Shown: piece after piece, positions 7,174 to 16,185 of the stretch | How positions within the stretch are numbered: the stretch's first letter is position 1 | Layout: the number at the start of each line of letters is the position of its first letter | Assembly: GCF_016908635.1 (NCBI RefSeq) | Contig: NZ_JAFBEG010000002.1 | Location: 1-64,000, forward strand | DNA: 64,000 nt | DNA from: Sporohalobacter salinus | Lineage (GTDB): Bacteria > Bacillota > Halanaerobiia > Halobacteroidales > Acetohalobiaceae | Reading direction: 5' to 3' | Notes under the pieces: model-generated | The model's input: only the letters and a program-made list of their open reading frames with translations | Told to the model about the DNA's origin: nothing | Databases searched by the model: none | Translations under genes and position numbers: made by a program

Positions 7174-8950
7174 AAATAATACTTTATTTAGAAGATTATT
7201 ATTTCGATTTATAGCTGTTATATTAATTATTTTAATTGTATTGGGGATTTCTATAGTGTATTTTTTTAAAGACTTTTATTTTAATAAAAGAAAACAGGAA
7301 ATTATTAGAGAGAGCCAAGTAATAATTGAATTTATATCTCGTTCTATAGCTAAAAATGATTTAGATAGTGCTTCTGAGTGGTTAAAATTGGAGTCTAAAT
7401 TAAATGCAAGTCAAGTATGGTTAGTAAATAAAGAAGGATATATAATTTTAAGTAAACCGGCTGATTTATCATCACAAGGAAAGAAGATTAATTCTTTTAA
7501 ATTAGATGAAATATTAGCAGGAAATGTGATTTCAGAGCGAATTGAATCATCTCGTTTTGAAAAGCCAATGTTATTAGTAGGAATACCAATTAATTTACCT
7601 CATTCTAAAGAAGTGACAGGTGGATTATTAGTTTTTACTTCAGTTGTTGGAATTAATTCTACCATTAATCAGATTCAAAAGATGATGTTTGTTTTTTTAT
7701 TATTAGCAGTATTTTTAGCTATAATAGTAGCTTATAGATGGTCAAAAACTCTAGCTACTCCCTTGAAACAAATGAGTGAAACAGCTATTGAATTAAGTGA
7801 GGGTAAGTTTGATAAAAGAATAGAGATAAATGATGATAGTGAAATTGGTACTTTAGCAGATAGTATGAATCATTTATCTAAGCGTTTAGAATCTACTATT
7901 GAAAATCTTACTCAAGAGCGTAATAAATTAAAGTATGTACTAACTGGTATGGAGGAAGGAGTATTGGTAATTGATAAGGATAAAAATATTATTTTATTTA
8001 ATGATTCTATTCAAGAGTTACTTCATATTGAAAAAGATGAGGTAATCGGCACTAAATTATTTAATGTGATAGAAACGGAAAAAATAAAGAAATTATTTAA
8101 GAAGGCTTTAATTGAGGAAGAATCTTATCAGGAAGAGTTTACTGTAGAATGCCCAAATGGTGAACACAGAATTTTAATTAATTGTACTCCTATTTATATT
8201 CATGATGATCAATTTTGGGGAGTAACGGGATTATTCAAAGATATAAGTGAAAGATGGAGATTTGAACAACTGCAAAAGGACTTTGTAGCTAATGTTTCTC
8301 ATGAATTAAAGACTCCCTTATCTTCAATTAAAGGCTCTACGGAAATTTTGCTGGATGGTATTATTGATTCATCTCAAAAAAGAAAGAATTATTTAAAAAC
8401 TATTCTTGAAGAAACAAATAGATTAACTACTTTAGTAGAAGAAGTACTTAATTTAGCCGAACTTGATACTACAAATTCAAATCCTAAAATAGAAAAGATA
8501 AATGTAAATGAGTTGATAAAACAAGTAGAGTCAATATTTCATCAAAGATTGAATCAGCCCCCCTTAAATACATTAATTTCTAGTGAAACTACATATGTGC
8601 AGGGAGATTTAGAAAAACTAAAGCAGGTTTTATTAAACTTATTAGATAATGCTGATAAATTTTCTCCTGAAAATAAGCCGTTAGAGCTTGGAGTAACCAA
8701 AGAAAAGGATTGGATTAAATTCTGGGTTAAGGATCAAGGAGTAGGAATTCCAAAAGATAAGCTAGATAATGTATGGAAAAGATTTTTTAAGGTTGATGAA
8801 GCCCGAACTCCTAATAAGAATGAAGGAAATGGATTAGGATTAGCCATTGTACAACAGATAATTGAACAGCATCAGGGAGAGGTTTTTGTAGAAAGTGAAG
8901 TTGGATCAGGATCTACATTTGGATTTTATTTAAAACGATATAAAGAATAG
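7166..8950 (+). CDS. Sensor histidine kinase (WalK/PhoR-like)
   Basis: A 594-residue membrane kinase, partner of the overlapping response regulator. It has TM1 (about 10-32), an extracytoplasmic sensor of about 135 residues, TM2 (about 170-190), HAMP (about 190-242), PAS (about 250-360), and a HisKA domain with the phospho-acceptor FVANVSHELKTPLSSIKGS near 375. The HATPase domain follows (N box LLDNADKFSPEN, G boxes KDQGVGIPKD and GNGLGLAIVQQI). This layout is that of WalK, PhoR or ResE kinases, so the stimulus is not predictable. A hairpin terminator follows directly, separating it from the downstream genes. Confidence 0.93.
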   Translation: MIRNNTLFRRLLFRFIAVILIILIVLGISIVYFFKDFYFNKRKQEIIRESQVIIEFISRSIAKNDLDSASEWLKLESKLNASQVWLVNKEGYIILSKPADLSSQGKKINSFKLDEILAGNVISERIESSRFEKPMLLVGIPINLPHSKEVTGGLLVFTSVVGINSTINQIQKMMFVFLLLAVFLAIIVAYRWSKTLATPLKQMSETAIELSEGKFDKRIEINDDSEIGTLADSMNHLSKRLESTIENLTQERNKLKYVLTGMEEGVLVIDKDKNIILFNDSIQELLHIEKDEVIGTKLFNVIETEKIKKLFKKALIEEESYQEEFTVECPNGEHRILINCTPIYIHDDQFWGVTGLFKDISERWRFEQLQKDFVANVSHELKTPLSSIKGSTEILLDGIIDSSQKRKNYLKTILEETNRLTTLVEEVLNLAELDTTNSNPKIEKINVNELIKQVESIFHQRLNQPPLNTLISSETTYVQGDLEKLKQVLLNLLDNADKFSPENKPLELGVTKEKDWIKFWVKDQGVGIPKDKLDNVWKRFFKVDEARTPNKNEGNGLGLAIVQQIIEQHQGEVFVESEVGSGSTFGFYLKRYKE

Positions 8951-8956
8951 ATTTTT

Positions 8957-8980
8957 AGGCTCCTTTTTGGAGCCTTTTTT
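8957..8980 (+). terminator. Rho-independent terminator of the two-component operon
   Basis: AGGCTCC-TTTTT-GGAGCCT followed by six T. Confidence 0.9.
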
Positions 8981-9094
8981 AATATTTTTTTAATTTTTTC
9001 TCACAATTTGATCAAAAAATAATTCTATATTGATAAATAGAAGTATGAATTTGAGAATTGACTAATGTAAATTAATGATCTGGAGGGGAATTTA

Positions 9095-9382
9095 ATGGAA
9101 TTTAAAATTGATTATTTTAGAAATGGCATGATGTTAAATAAAAATTTTGAAATAACAGCAACTAAGGCTAAATTAATAGAAGAAGTTATAGATCTTAAAA
9201 ATAAAGGAGCTAAAGTTGAGAAGCGGCCTTTTGGTACTGTGAATACGAAAGATTTGCGTAAACAGATAATTAGAATAGAATTTTGGGAGTCTATCACTGG
9301 AAGAAAGAAATTAATTTTTATTGTAGAGGACGGATCTAAAATAGTAGTTGAAGAGCCTATTAATGATAGAAGGATAGGCTAA
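9095..9382 (+). CDS. Small protein of unknown function between kinase and protease genes
   Basis: A 95-residue soluble, basic protein with a clear ribosome site (GGAGGGGAATTTA before ATG). It has no signal peptide, membrane segment or motif that I recognise. Composition is ordinary and looks like alternating beta strands around one helix (TATKAKLIEEVIDLKNKG). It lies 29 bases upstream of the HtrA gene on the same strand, so they are probably co-transcribed. Only the gene call is firm. Confidence 0.7.
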   Translation: MEFKIDYFRNGMMLNKNFEITATKAKLIEEVIDLKNKGAKVEKRPFGTVNTKDLRKQIIRIEFWESITGRKKLIFIVEDGSKIVVEEPINDRRIG

Positions 9383-9411
9383 AAGATAGATTTATAGAGG
9401 GGGAATAAATC

Positions 9412-10557
9412 ATGGAAAGAAATAAAAAGTTTTTAGTGTGCACCTGCATTGTAATGATAGCAATTTTACTCGGAGGTACTATGATTTCTTCTTCTGTAAA
9501 AGCCTTTTGGGGTGATGATGACCAAAATACAGATAATTCACAACAGAGTAAGAAAGAAGTTGTTGTTCCACAAGAAAAGGTAGTCAAAAACGTGGTTAAA
9601 AAGGTAGGACCAGCTGTAGTTAGTATTATAACTAAAGATATCGAGTTTATTGATAATCAAGTTTTTGCTCCAATACCACAACAGAAAAAGGGGATTGGTT
9701 CAGGGATTATTATTGATGAAGAAGGTTATATTTTGACTAATAATCATGTGATCCAAGATGCAGATAAGATTAAAGTTATGTTATCGAATGGGAAGAAATT
9801 GAAAGCTAAACTAATAGGGAGAGAGGTTAGAAATGATTTAGCAGTGATTAAAGTTGATAAGGATGATTTACCAGTAGCTCCTTTAGGTAATTCTAAAAAG
9901 TTAAAAGTAGGCGAATTAGCTATTGCAATTGGTAGTCCTTATGGTCTTGAATTTCGCAACACAGTAACTACAGGAGTTATTAGTGCTTTGGGGAGAGAAA
10001 TTAGAGCTCATAATCGAGATGGGCAGATTATGTTAGAAAATTTAATTCAAACTGATGCTTCAATTAATCCTGGCAATAGTGGAGGACCATTACTAAATAG
10101 TCAAGGAGAAGTAATTGGAATTAATACAGCAATGATGAATAATGCTCAAGGAATGGGCTTTTCGATTCCTATCAATAAAGCGAAAAAAATAGTAGATGAT
10201 TTAATTGAATATGGTAAAGTTAAACGGCCTTGGCTTGGAATTTATGGATCTAAATTAACTAAGAAGGTAGCTGCTTATTATAATCTCCCAGTCAATACTG
10301 GAGTAATAGTTGCTCGAGTTATTCCAGATAGTCCTGCAGCTAAAGCAGGGTTATCAAGTAAAGATATAATTACAGAGGCTAATCATCAAGAGGTGAGCGG
10401 GATGAACGATCTTAAAAAGATCATTAATGAAAAAGATATAGGAGATCAATTAAAATTATTAGTTTTCAAAGTAGATCAAGGTCAATTAACACCGTTTACA
10501 GTTACTTTAGGAGAAATGCCTACTAAAAAAGAAATGTTTACTAAAGAACAAAGATAA
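9412..10557 (+). CDS. HtrA/DegP-type serine protease
   Basis: A 381-residue envelope quality-control protease of family S1C. An N-terminal membrane anchor or signal (about residues 6-27) exposes the rest outside the cytoplasm. The trypsin-like domain carries the triad His (LTNNHVIQDA), Asp (RNDLAVIKV) and Ser (NPGNSGGPLL). One PDZ domain follows (about 280-365: GVIVARVIPDSPAAKAGLSSKD). The start follows GAGGGGGAATAAATC. Its position after a WalRK-like pair matches the classical wal locus neighbourhood. A second HtrA is encoded at 33.5-34.6 kb; this copy lacks the Asn/Gln-rich linker of that one. Confidence 0.93.
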   Translation: MERNKKFLVCTCIVMIAILLGGTMISSSVKAFWGDDDQNTDNSQQSKKEVVVPQEKVVKNVVKKVGPAVVSIITKDIEFIDNQVFAPIPQQKKGIGSGIIIDEEGYILTNNHVIQDADKIKVMLSNGKKLKAKLIGREVRNDLAVIKVDKDDLPVAPLGNSKKLKVGELAIAIGSPYGLEFRNTVTTGVISALGREIRAHNRDGQIMLENLIQTDASINPGNSGGPLLNSQGEVIGINTAMMNNAQGMGFSIPINKAKKIVDDLIEYGKVKRPWLGIYGSKLTKKVAAYYNLPVNTGVIVARVIPDSPAAKAGLSSKDIITEANHQEVSGMNDLKKIINEKDIGDQLKLLVFKVDQGQLTPFTVTLGEMPTKKEMFTKEQR

Positions 10558-10674
10558 AGCTTGAATAAATTAAAGTAGTTAAGACTACTATTATGCTAAT
10601 TATAACTAGTTATATTTTCCTAACTTTTGGCTAAGTTAGTGTTGGGGATTATTATTTATATTTTAGAGATTAGT

Positions 10675-10705
10675 AAGCCTAGTACTTTTAAAAGTGCTAG
10701 GCTTT
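10675..10705 (+). terminator. Rho-independent terminator after the HtrA gene
   Basis: AAGCCTAG-T-ACTTTT pairs with AAAAGT-G-CTAGGCTT, followed by TAATTTATTT. The 330-base interval between the protease and the CsgG-like genes holds this hairpin and no gene. Confidence 0.8.
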
Positions 10706-10891
10706 AATTTATTTATGGGGAGTTTTTGCAGGTTTATTTTTAACAGAAATTTAGATTAATAAGTTATTTTTTAGAGGAAAATTATTCCTCATGTTGTAAT
10801 AAAGTAATGGGGTGATTTTAAAGTGGCTTCTTAATCAAGAGATAATAGTTTCATATAACTTAACAGAACTTATATTATTATGAGGAGGTAA

Positions 10892-11725
10892 ATGATGAAA
10901 ATTAAAAAAGTAAGTATTTTATTTATGATTATCTGTGTTATTATGTTTTTTACTCAGATAGGTTTTTGTGCGAAGAAAACGGTAGCTGTAGTTGATTTTA
11001 CGAATAATACTAATTATCGGATACCTAATATTGGAAATACAGCTGGAACGAATCTTTCTACTTTATTAGTAAATGAAGGACAGTTTAGAATTGTTGAAAG
11101 AACAAAGTTAAAAGATATTATGCAAGAGCAAGAATTTTCACAATCAGGTTTGGTTAACCAAAATGCTACAGCTATAAAATTAGGTAAACTTTTAGGGGCT
11201 CAATATATAGTTACTGGTTCTATAACTAATCTGGATATAGAAGAGAAGACATTTGAGGGTTATGATATTGAGAGTACTAAATTAAAAATAAGACTTGAAA
11301 GTAATATTAAAATGATTAATGTTAATACAGGAGTAATTGAATTAGCTAATATTTATTCTACTGAAAAAAGTTATCAGGTGGCAGATACTCATTCGATAAA
11401 TGTAAATAGTAAAGCTAGAATTTTACTCAAAGATGTTTTACAAAAATGTGCAACAGACATTAGTAAAATAGGAAGTTCCCAAAAGGAAAAAGCAAAAGAA
11501 GTTACAGTAAAGTTTACTTCCGATCCTTCTGGAGCTAGCATTGAGGTTGATGGAATATATGTAGGCAGTACTTCTGCAGAAATTCCAGTGAAAAAAGGAA
11601 TTCATGTAGTAAAGATTTCTATGGGAGGATATGAATCTTGGAAGAAAAAAGTGAAATTTTATGACGGTTTTAAAGTTAAAGCTAACTTAGGGAAGAAGTC
11701 TAAGAAAGAAAGTGAGGATAAGTAA
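10892..11725 (+). CDS. CsgG-like secreted protein with C-terminal PEGA domain
   Basis: A 277-residue exported protein. A signal peptide (residues about 1-26, ending GFCA) is followed by a CsgG-type domain (about 28-195). The tell-tale phrases are VAVVDFTNN, FRIVERTKLKDIMQEQEFSQSG and LGKLLGAQYIVTGSITN. Residues about 205-265 form a PEGA domain (VKFTSDPSGASIEVDGIYVGST, GIHVVKISMGGYESW), a surface-associated beta fold. CsgG is an outer-membrane curli exporter in Proteobacteria. In Gram-positive-type or clostridial genomes such proteins are of unknown role. The stop overlaps the start of the next gene (ATGAG context), so the pair is coupled. AGGAGG precedes the start; a second ATG three bases on is equally possible. 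Confidence 0.85.
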   Translation: MMKIKKVSILFMIICVIMFFTQIGFCAKKTVAVVDFTNNTNYRIPNIGNTAGTNLSTLLVNEGQFRIVERTKLKDIMQEQEFSQSGLVNQNATAIKLGKLLGAQYIVTGSITNLDIEEKTFEGYDIESTKLKIRLESNIKMINVNTGVIELANIYSTEKSYQVADTHSINVNSKARILLKDVLQKCATDISKIGSSQKEKAKEVTVKFTSDPSGASIEVDGIYVGSTSAEIPVKKGIHVVKISMGGYESWKKKVKFYDGFKVKANLGKKSKKESEDK

Positions 11726-12639
11726 TGAGGAAAAATAAAATTTTGTTATATTTAGTATTATTTTTTACACTGATTATTTTATTTACTTCAATTAATTCAT
11801 ATCCTACAATTGCCAAAGAACAATTAGTAGCAGTAATGAAATTTGAAGAAGGAGATCTTAAATGGAAATGGTTTAGAGAGGATGAAATTCTTAATGGAAT
11901 TACTCAGCAGGTAACTGATAGATTAGTAGAAATTGATGGAATAAGAGTTGTAGAAAGATCTAGGATTGATGAAGTTATTAAAGAACAGAATTTTGGTCAA
12001 TCTGGAAGATTAGATAATAGTAGTGTGGCTAAACTAGGAAAAGTATTAGGGGTTGATTTTTTAATTGTAGGAACTTTAACTCGTATGGAAATAAAAGAAA
12101 AAGAAGGTATTTCAGTTGGTCCTTTCAACATGTCAGGGACAGAAGCCAAAGTAGCACTTAGTGGGAGAATAGTAGATGTTGAAACTGCAGAAATTAAAGA
12201 ATCTTTTAAAGGGGAAGGGAAGGCATCGGATACTTCAATTAGCATTTCTGATTTGCGAGGGCTTTCCTTTGGTAGTGAGTCTTTTTCAGATTCTGTGTTG
12301 GGTAAGAGTATAGAGAAGACAGTTAATAAATTTGTAAGTAATATTGAAGATGATATTACAAAATTGTCAAATTCAAAAAAAGAAGTATTAAAAGGGAGAG
12401 TTGTAAAAGTATTAAGAAATAAATTAATTATTAATATAGGTAAAGAAAAGGCGTTAGAAAAAGGACAAAAAGGCAAGTTAATTAGACTCATTAAAGCTAA
12501 AGAATTAGATAGATCAGTAGAGTTACCTATAGGTGAAATTGAAGTATTCAGTGTAGATAATGGAGCTTCTGTTGTTAAGGTTTTAAAATCTGAAAGATCT
12601 CCTAAAAAAGGAGATATAATTAAATTTATAAATGAATAA
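11725..12639 (+). CDS. CsgG-like secreted protein with FlgT_C-like domain
   Basis: A 304-residue exported paralogue of the preceding gene. It has an N-terminal signal segment (about 6-29), then a CsgG-type domain with VAVMKFEEGD, IRVVERSRIDEVIKEQNFGQ and LGKVLGVDFLIVGTLTR. The C-terminal part (about 220-300: GRVVKVLRNKLIINIGKEKA, KGQKGKLIR, IGEIEV, GASVVKVL) looks like a FlgT C-terminal-type beta barrel, often attached to CsgG-like domains. The start overlaps the previous stop by one base, which suggests the two products act together, perhaps in an envelope complex. Substrate and partner are unknown. Confidence 0.85.
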   Translation: MRKNKILLYLVLFFTLIILFTSINSYPTIAKEQLVAVMKFEEGDLKWKWFREDEILNGITQQVTDRLVEIDGIRVVERSRIDEVIKEQNFGQSGRLDNSSVAKLGKVLGVDFLIVGTLTRMEIKEKEGISVGPFNMSGTEAKVALSGRIVDVETAEIKESFKGEGKASDTSISISDLRGLSFGSESFSDSVLGKSIEKTVNKFVSNIEDDITKLSNSKKEVLKGRVVKVLRNKLIINIGKEKALEKGQKGKLIRLIKAKELDRSVELPIGEIEVFSVDNGASVVKVLKSERSPKKGDIIKFINE

Positions 12640-12720
12640 TAAATTTATCAGTATATTGAATATTTTAAAAGGCTAAAATATTAGAAAAATAACTATAATT
12701 AAATTATACTTTTGTAATGA

Positions 12721-12750
12721 GATAGGTGGGATTAATCCCACCTATCTTTA
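12721..12750. terminator. Terminator after the CsgG-like pair
   Basis: GATAGGTGGGATT and its complement AATCCCACCTATC form a 13-bp perfect stem, then TTTAATTTG. Confidence 0.85.
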
Positions 12751-12811
12751 ATTTGTTAAATTATTATAATAAATTAAATTTTGTAGAAATATTATCTTAT
12801 TTATATTTTTA

Positions 12812-12840
12812 TTTACAAATCAGTATTATTATGGTATAAT
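12812..12840 (+). promoter_or_regulatory. Sigma-A-type promoter of the Spo0E-like gene
   Basis: TTTACA, 17 bases, TATAAT. It is placed about 55 bases upstream of the start codon. Confidence 0.65.
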
Positions 12841-12893
12841 ATTAACAATATTCATTAGTATTAGCAATATAATTAAGAAAAAGGGGGGGTAAT

Positions 12894-13235
12894 ATGTTAT
12901 GTAGTTGTAATTTTTTGAAAATTTGTTTAATTTATGATGGGGACTCAAAGAACAAGAAAATTTATTGTAATAATAATTACTCTGAAAGTGGTAAATGTAA
13001 GGTGGTTCCTACTATAAAAAGCTTACCTAATTCAAAGGATTTGTTAGCTAATCAATATGATGAGGTAGAGGAGATAATAAAGAAAGATTTAGAGAAAGCT
13101 TACTATGAACTAAAAAAAGAACTGCAGGATAAAGCAGAAAATTTCCCTCTTAATTCACTTGAGGTAGTAGAGGTTAGTCATGAAATGGATGAATATATTA
13201 TACAAGCTATGAAAGAATTAAATTCTAATGATTAG
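12894..13235 (+). CDS. Spo0E-like aspartyl-phosphate phosphatase family protein
   Basis: A 113-residue protein whose C-terminal half matches the Spo0E family pattern: a helix EEIIKKDLEKAYYELKKELQ, a loop, then LEVVEVSHEMDEYIIQAMKE (family core S-x-E-h-D-x-x-I). Spo0E proteins dephosphorylate Spo0A~P and restrain entry into sporulation. The N-terminal 45 residues are unusual for the family: they contain five cysteines (MLCSCNFLKIC, YCNN, GKCK) and may bind metal or be a separate module. The start follows AAGGGGGGGTAAT. A vegetative-type promoter upstream fits a regulator made before sporulation. The family call rests on the short motif only. Confidence 0.7.
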   Translation: MLCSCNFLKICLIYDGDSKNKKIYCNNNYSESGKCKVVPTIKSLPNSKDLLANQYDEVEEIIKKDLEKAYYELKKELQDKAENFPLNSLEVVEVSHEMDEYIIQAMKELNSND

Positions 13236-13983
13236 ATAATTTTTAAAGCAAATTGATATAAGACATGAATATGAATTTTAAAAAATATTATTTTTTTATC
13301 TGTAATATTTCATTATAGTAAAAAATTAAAGGATTAAAATATTTATTTTTAAAATTTCTTTAGGTCCTTCTTATATGACATATGAAGGTGGAACAATTTA
13401 TTTCAAATTTTCTGGTGTTAATTTAGTTGATTTCATTATTGGTTAAGAACTTATAGGAAATTTCATTGTTAGTAATATGAATATTGTTAGTTTGAATTTA
13501 CACGAATTAGAACTACAATTAAATGTGATAATTTAAATAAAGTCGTCCTTTTAGTTGGTTGCTTGAATCGTGTTCAGTTATAGCGCCAAAAATGGACGAC
13601 TTTTTATTTATATTAGATGTAGTTGGAGAATAACCTGAATTTATATTTTAATTTAGGTAAATAAAGGGAATAACACAAAGTTATAGAATTTTATATAATA
13701 ATGACAGTTTAATTTTATGAGATTAATTATTACCGCATAACATTTGGTTTTAATGACTTTCTAACCTAGTCTATAGCTGTGATTTTATAAGCTTTTCCAA
13801 CGAGAATATCTTTTTTTATTGAAGTTGAATGATAATTTTTATTTTTTATCTATTCTTTACAAATGAGGTGAAATAGATTAAAAAGTTTAAAAATTATTAA
13901 ATAATAAGCCTCATATTTATAAAATTCTCTTAACTAATAATTAAGATATTTATTTTATAAGTTAGATTTTATGGGGGATAAAT
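13236..13983. other. Long gene-free interval
   Basis: About 750 bases with no sustained frame carrying a ribosome site. One broken stretch near 13373-13445 reads SYMTYEGGTIYFKFSG before stops and may be a relic. An orphan terminator-like hairpin sits at 13539-13607. I looked for a cyclic-di-GMP riboswitch ahead of the next gene and did not see its conserved sequence. Confidence 0.5.
13539..13607 (+). terminator. Orphan terminator-like hairpin
   Basis: AAAGTCGTCC pairs with GGACGACTTT across a 45-base loop that contains a further TTGG/CCAA pairing. TTATTT follows. No gene ends nearby, so it may close a small RNA or a vanished gene. Confidence 0.5.
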
Positions 13984-16185
13984 ATGGATATAAAAGGAAG
14001 CTTTAAGATTAAACTAATTTTTATTTTATTTATAGTATTGTTATTGCCAATTTTAATAGTTGGGGTTATTTCTAGTAACCATAATATTTCTTATATTAGA
14101 GAAACTGTTAATAATAATAATATGAGATTAGCTAAAAGACTAAAGGATAGCATTACTATTACTATTGAAAGTACTCAATCGATCATGAAAATATTATCTA
14201 AAAGAAATATAATTCAAAATATGAATTCTAACGAACAAGTTGATGATCTATTAACGGGAATTGTTAAGGAATATCCGACTATTAATCAGATTTACATTAT
14301 GCGTAAAGATGGCATGCAAATTTATAAGACATCAGGTGAGTTGGAGGATAGATCAGATCGAAGTTATTTCCAAAAGGCATTTGAAGGAGAGCTAAATTAT
14401 TCCAAAGTTATTGTTTCTCGCAGTCAAGAAATTCCAATTGTGGTTTTAGCAGTTCCTATAAAAGAAGCAGGAGAAGTTAAAGGTGTAATTGGAGCTAGTT
14501 TAGATTTATTATTTTTGAATCAGTTAATTAGTGAAATTAAGTCGGATGTGAATGGCTATGGCTATATAGTAGATAGGAAAGGAAAAGTAATTGCTCATCC
14601 TAATGATAAATTTGTAAGTAATATGAAAGATTTATCTAACTTAAAGCCAGTGAAAAAAGTGATTAATGGTAAACATGGTACATTAAAATATACTTTTAAG
14701 GGGACAAAAAGATTAGTATCTTTTCAACCAATTAATAAAACTGATTGGGGAGTATTAGTGGAAGTTCCTTATGAGGAAGCTTTTTCCAAAATAAAACAAG
14801 AAAAGTTATTTATTGGAATTATACTTATAATATCAATTCTTATGGCTATAGGACTTGCTTTTAGAATAACAAAACCTATTATTAAACTTTCGCAAGATAT
14901 GGAATCATTTACTATTGGCGATAAAGTTAATTTAGAAAATGACAATACACATATACAAGAGGTAGAGAAAATTAAAGAAAGTTATTTAAATATGGCTGAG
15001 GAAATTAATAGCAGTTATGAACAGCTTAAAGCTTATAATCAAGAAGTAACAGCTATGAATGAAGAATTATCGAAAACAATAGAAAAAACGAAAGAACTTA
15101 ATGACCAATTTAATGAAATGGCAAGTTTAATTTCTAATTTGGTTATAGCTACTCATAATGATAGAGAAGACTTTCTGAGCAACTTATTGAATACAGCAAT
15201 AAAAATTCTACCTAAAGCAGATTATGGATGTGTTTATACTTATGAAGAAGGAAAGGTTAACTTTATAGATTCTATAGGTCATGATTTAGATACTTTACAG
15301 CAGTTGTCTATACCTGAAGATAGTTTTTATAATGCAGATCAGGATATTGAAGTCATCAATGTAAAAAAAGCAGAGAAATTAGATAAAGAAGCTATGGATG
15401 AAAAGAATTTTATAATTTTAAGTAAAGCTTTGAAACCTATAAGGGAAATAATAAATTGTGATTTAACAGTAAATGGAGAGAAAAAAGCCGGAATTAATGT
15501 TAGCATAGCTAAGAATAGTAAGCAGTCATTTAACAAAGAATCAATAAAACTTTTCAAGGCGTTCCATAATATAGCATCTGCATTTTTCAAATTAGAGGAA
15601 TATAATAAACTACAAGGCCAATTTACTAAAGAGTTAATTACTTCAATGATTAAAATATTAGAAGTATATGATAAGTATACAAGCGGTCATTCGGAAAATG
15701 TAGCTGAAGTAGCTGCTGATATCGCTATTGAAATGAACTTAGCTCAATCAGAAATTAACGATGCTTATTGGGCAGGAATGGTACATGATATTGGAAAGTT
15801 ATTGGTGCCTTTAGAAATCTTAAATAAAGAAGGAGTTCTTACTGATGATGAATATGATATAATTAAAAACCACCCTCGGTGGGGATATGAAGCCTTACAT
15901 AAATCCGAATCTTTAGGACATATTGCCGAATATGTTCTATACCACCATGAAAAGTGGGACGGTAGTGGTTATCCTGAAGGTCTTAAACATAATGAGATCC
16001 CCTTAATATCACAAATATTATCAGTAGCTGATGCTTGGGATGCTATGACATCAAAAAGAGCTTATCGTGATCCACTATCTGAGAAAAAAGCTTTACAGGA
16101 AATTAAAGAAAATAAAGAAACTCAATTTGCTCCTAAAGTAGTAGATGCGTTTTTAAGGAAGCGAGGGGATAATCATGAAGGATAA
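13984..16185 (+). CDS. Cache-HAMP-HD-GYP membrane receptor (cyclic-di-GMP phosphodiesterase)
   Basis: A 733-residue membrane protein that should degrade cyclic-di-GMP in response to an external ligand. TM1 (about 11-31) is followed by a dCache-type extracytoplasmic sensor (about 35-270), TM2 (about 275-295), HAMP (about 296-345), a coiled coil and a GAF-like region (about 375-530). The HD-GYP domain follows (about 545-733) with GHSENVAEVA, the metal motif VHDIGK and the signature HHEKWDGSGYPEGL, all intact. The start follows GGGGGATAAAT. Its stop overlaps the start of a GGDEF gene by 11 bases, coupling opposite activities. Confidence 0.92.
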   Translation: MDIKGSFKIKLIFILFIVLLLPILIVGVISSNHNISYIRETVNNNNMRLAKRLKDSITITIESTQSIMKILSKRNIIQNMNSNEQVDDLLTGIVKEYPTINQIYIMRKDGMQIYKTSGELEDRSDRSYFQKAFEGELNYSKVIVSRSQEIPIVVLAVPIKEAGEVKGVIGASLDLLFLNQLISEIKSDVNGYGYIVDRKGKVIAHPNDKFVSNMKDLSNLKPVKKVINGKHGTLKYTFKGTKRLVSFQPINKTDWGVLVEVPYEEAFSKIKQEKLFIGIILIISILMAIGLAFRITKPIIKLSQDMESFTIGDKVNLENDNTHIQEVEKIKESYLNMAEEINSSYEQLKAYNQEVTAMNEELSKTIEKTKELNDQFNEMASLISNLVIATHNDREDFLSNLLNTAIKILPKADYGCVYTYEEGKVNFIDSIGHDLDTLQQLSIPEDSFYNADQDIEVINVKKAEKLDKEAMDEKNFIILSKALKPIREIINCDLTVNGEKKAGINVSIAKNSKQSFNKESIKLFKAFHNIASAFFKLEEYNKLQGQFTKELITSMIKILEVYDKYTSGHSENVAEVAADIAIEMNLAQSEINDAYWAGMVHDIGKLLVPLEILNKEGVLTDDEYDIIKNHPRWGYEALHKSESLGHIAEYVLYHHEKWDGSGYPEGLKHNEIPLISQILSVADAWDAMTSKRAYRDPLSEKKALQEIKENKETQFAPKVVDAFLRKRGDNHEG

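Noticed and set aside
9360-9587. Reverse-strand frame over the start of the HtrA gene
   Set aside because: It has no ribosome site and no recognisable motif, and lies antisense to a clear protease gene.
11997-12491. 164-codon reverse frame inside the second CsgG-like gene
   Set aside because: It is antisense to a convincing secreted protein, with composition typical of a shadow frame.
13700-13983. Cyclic-di-GMP riboswitch before the HD-GYP gene
   Set aside because: The conserved core sequence of the GEMM aptamers is not present.
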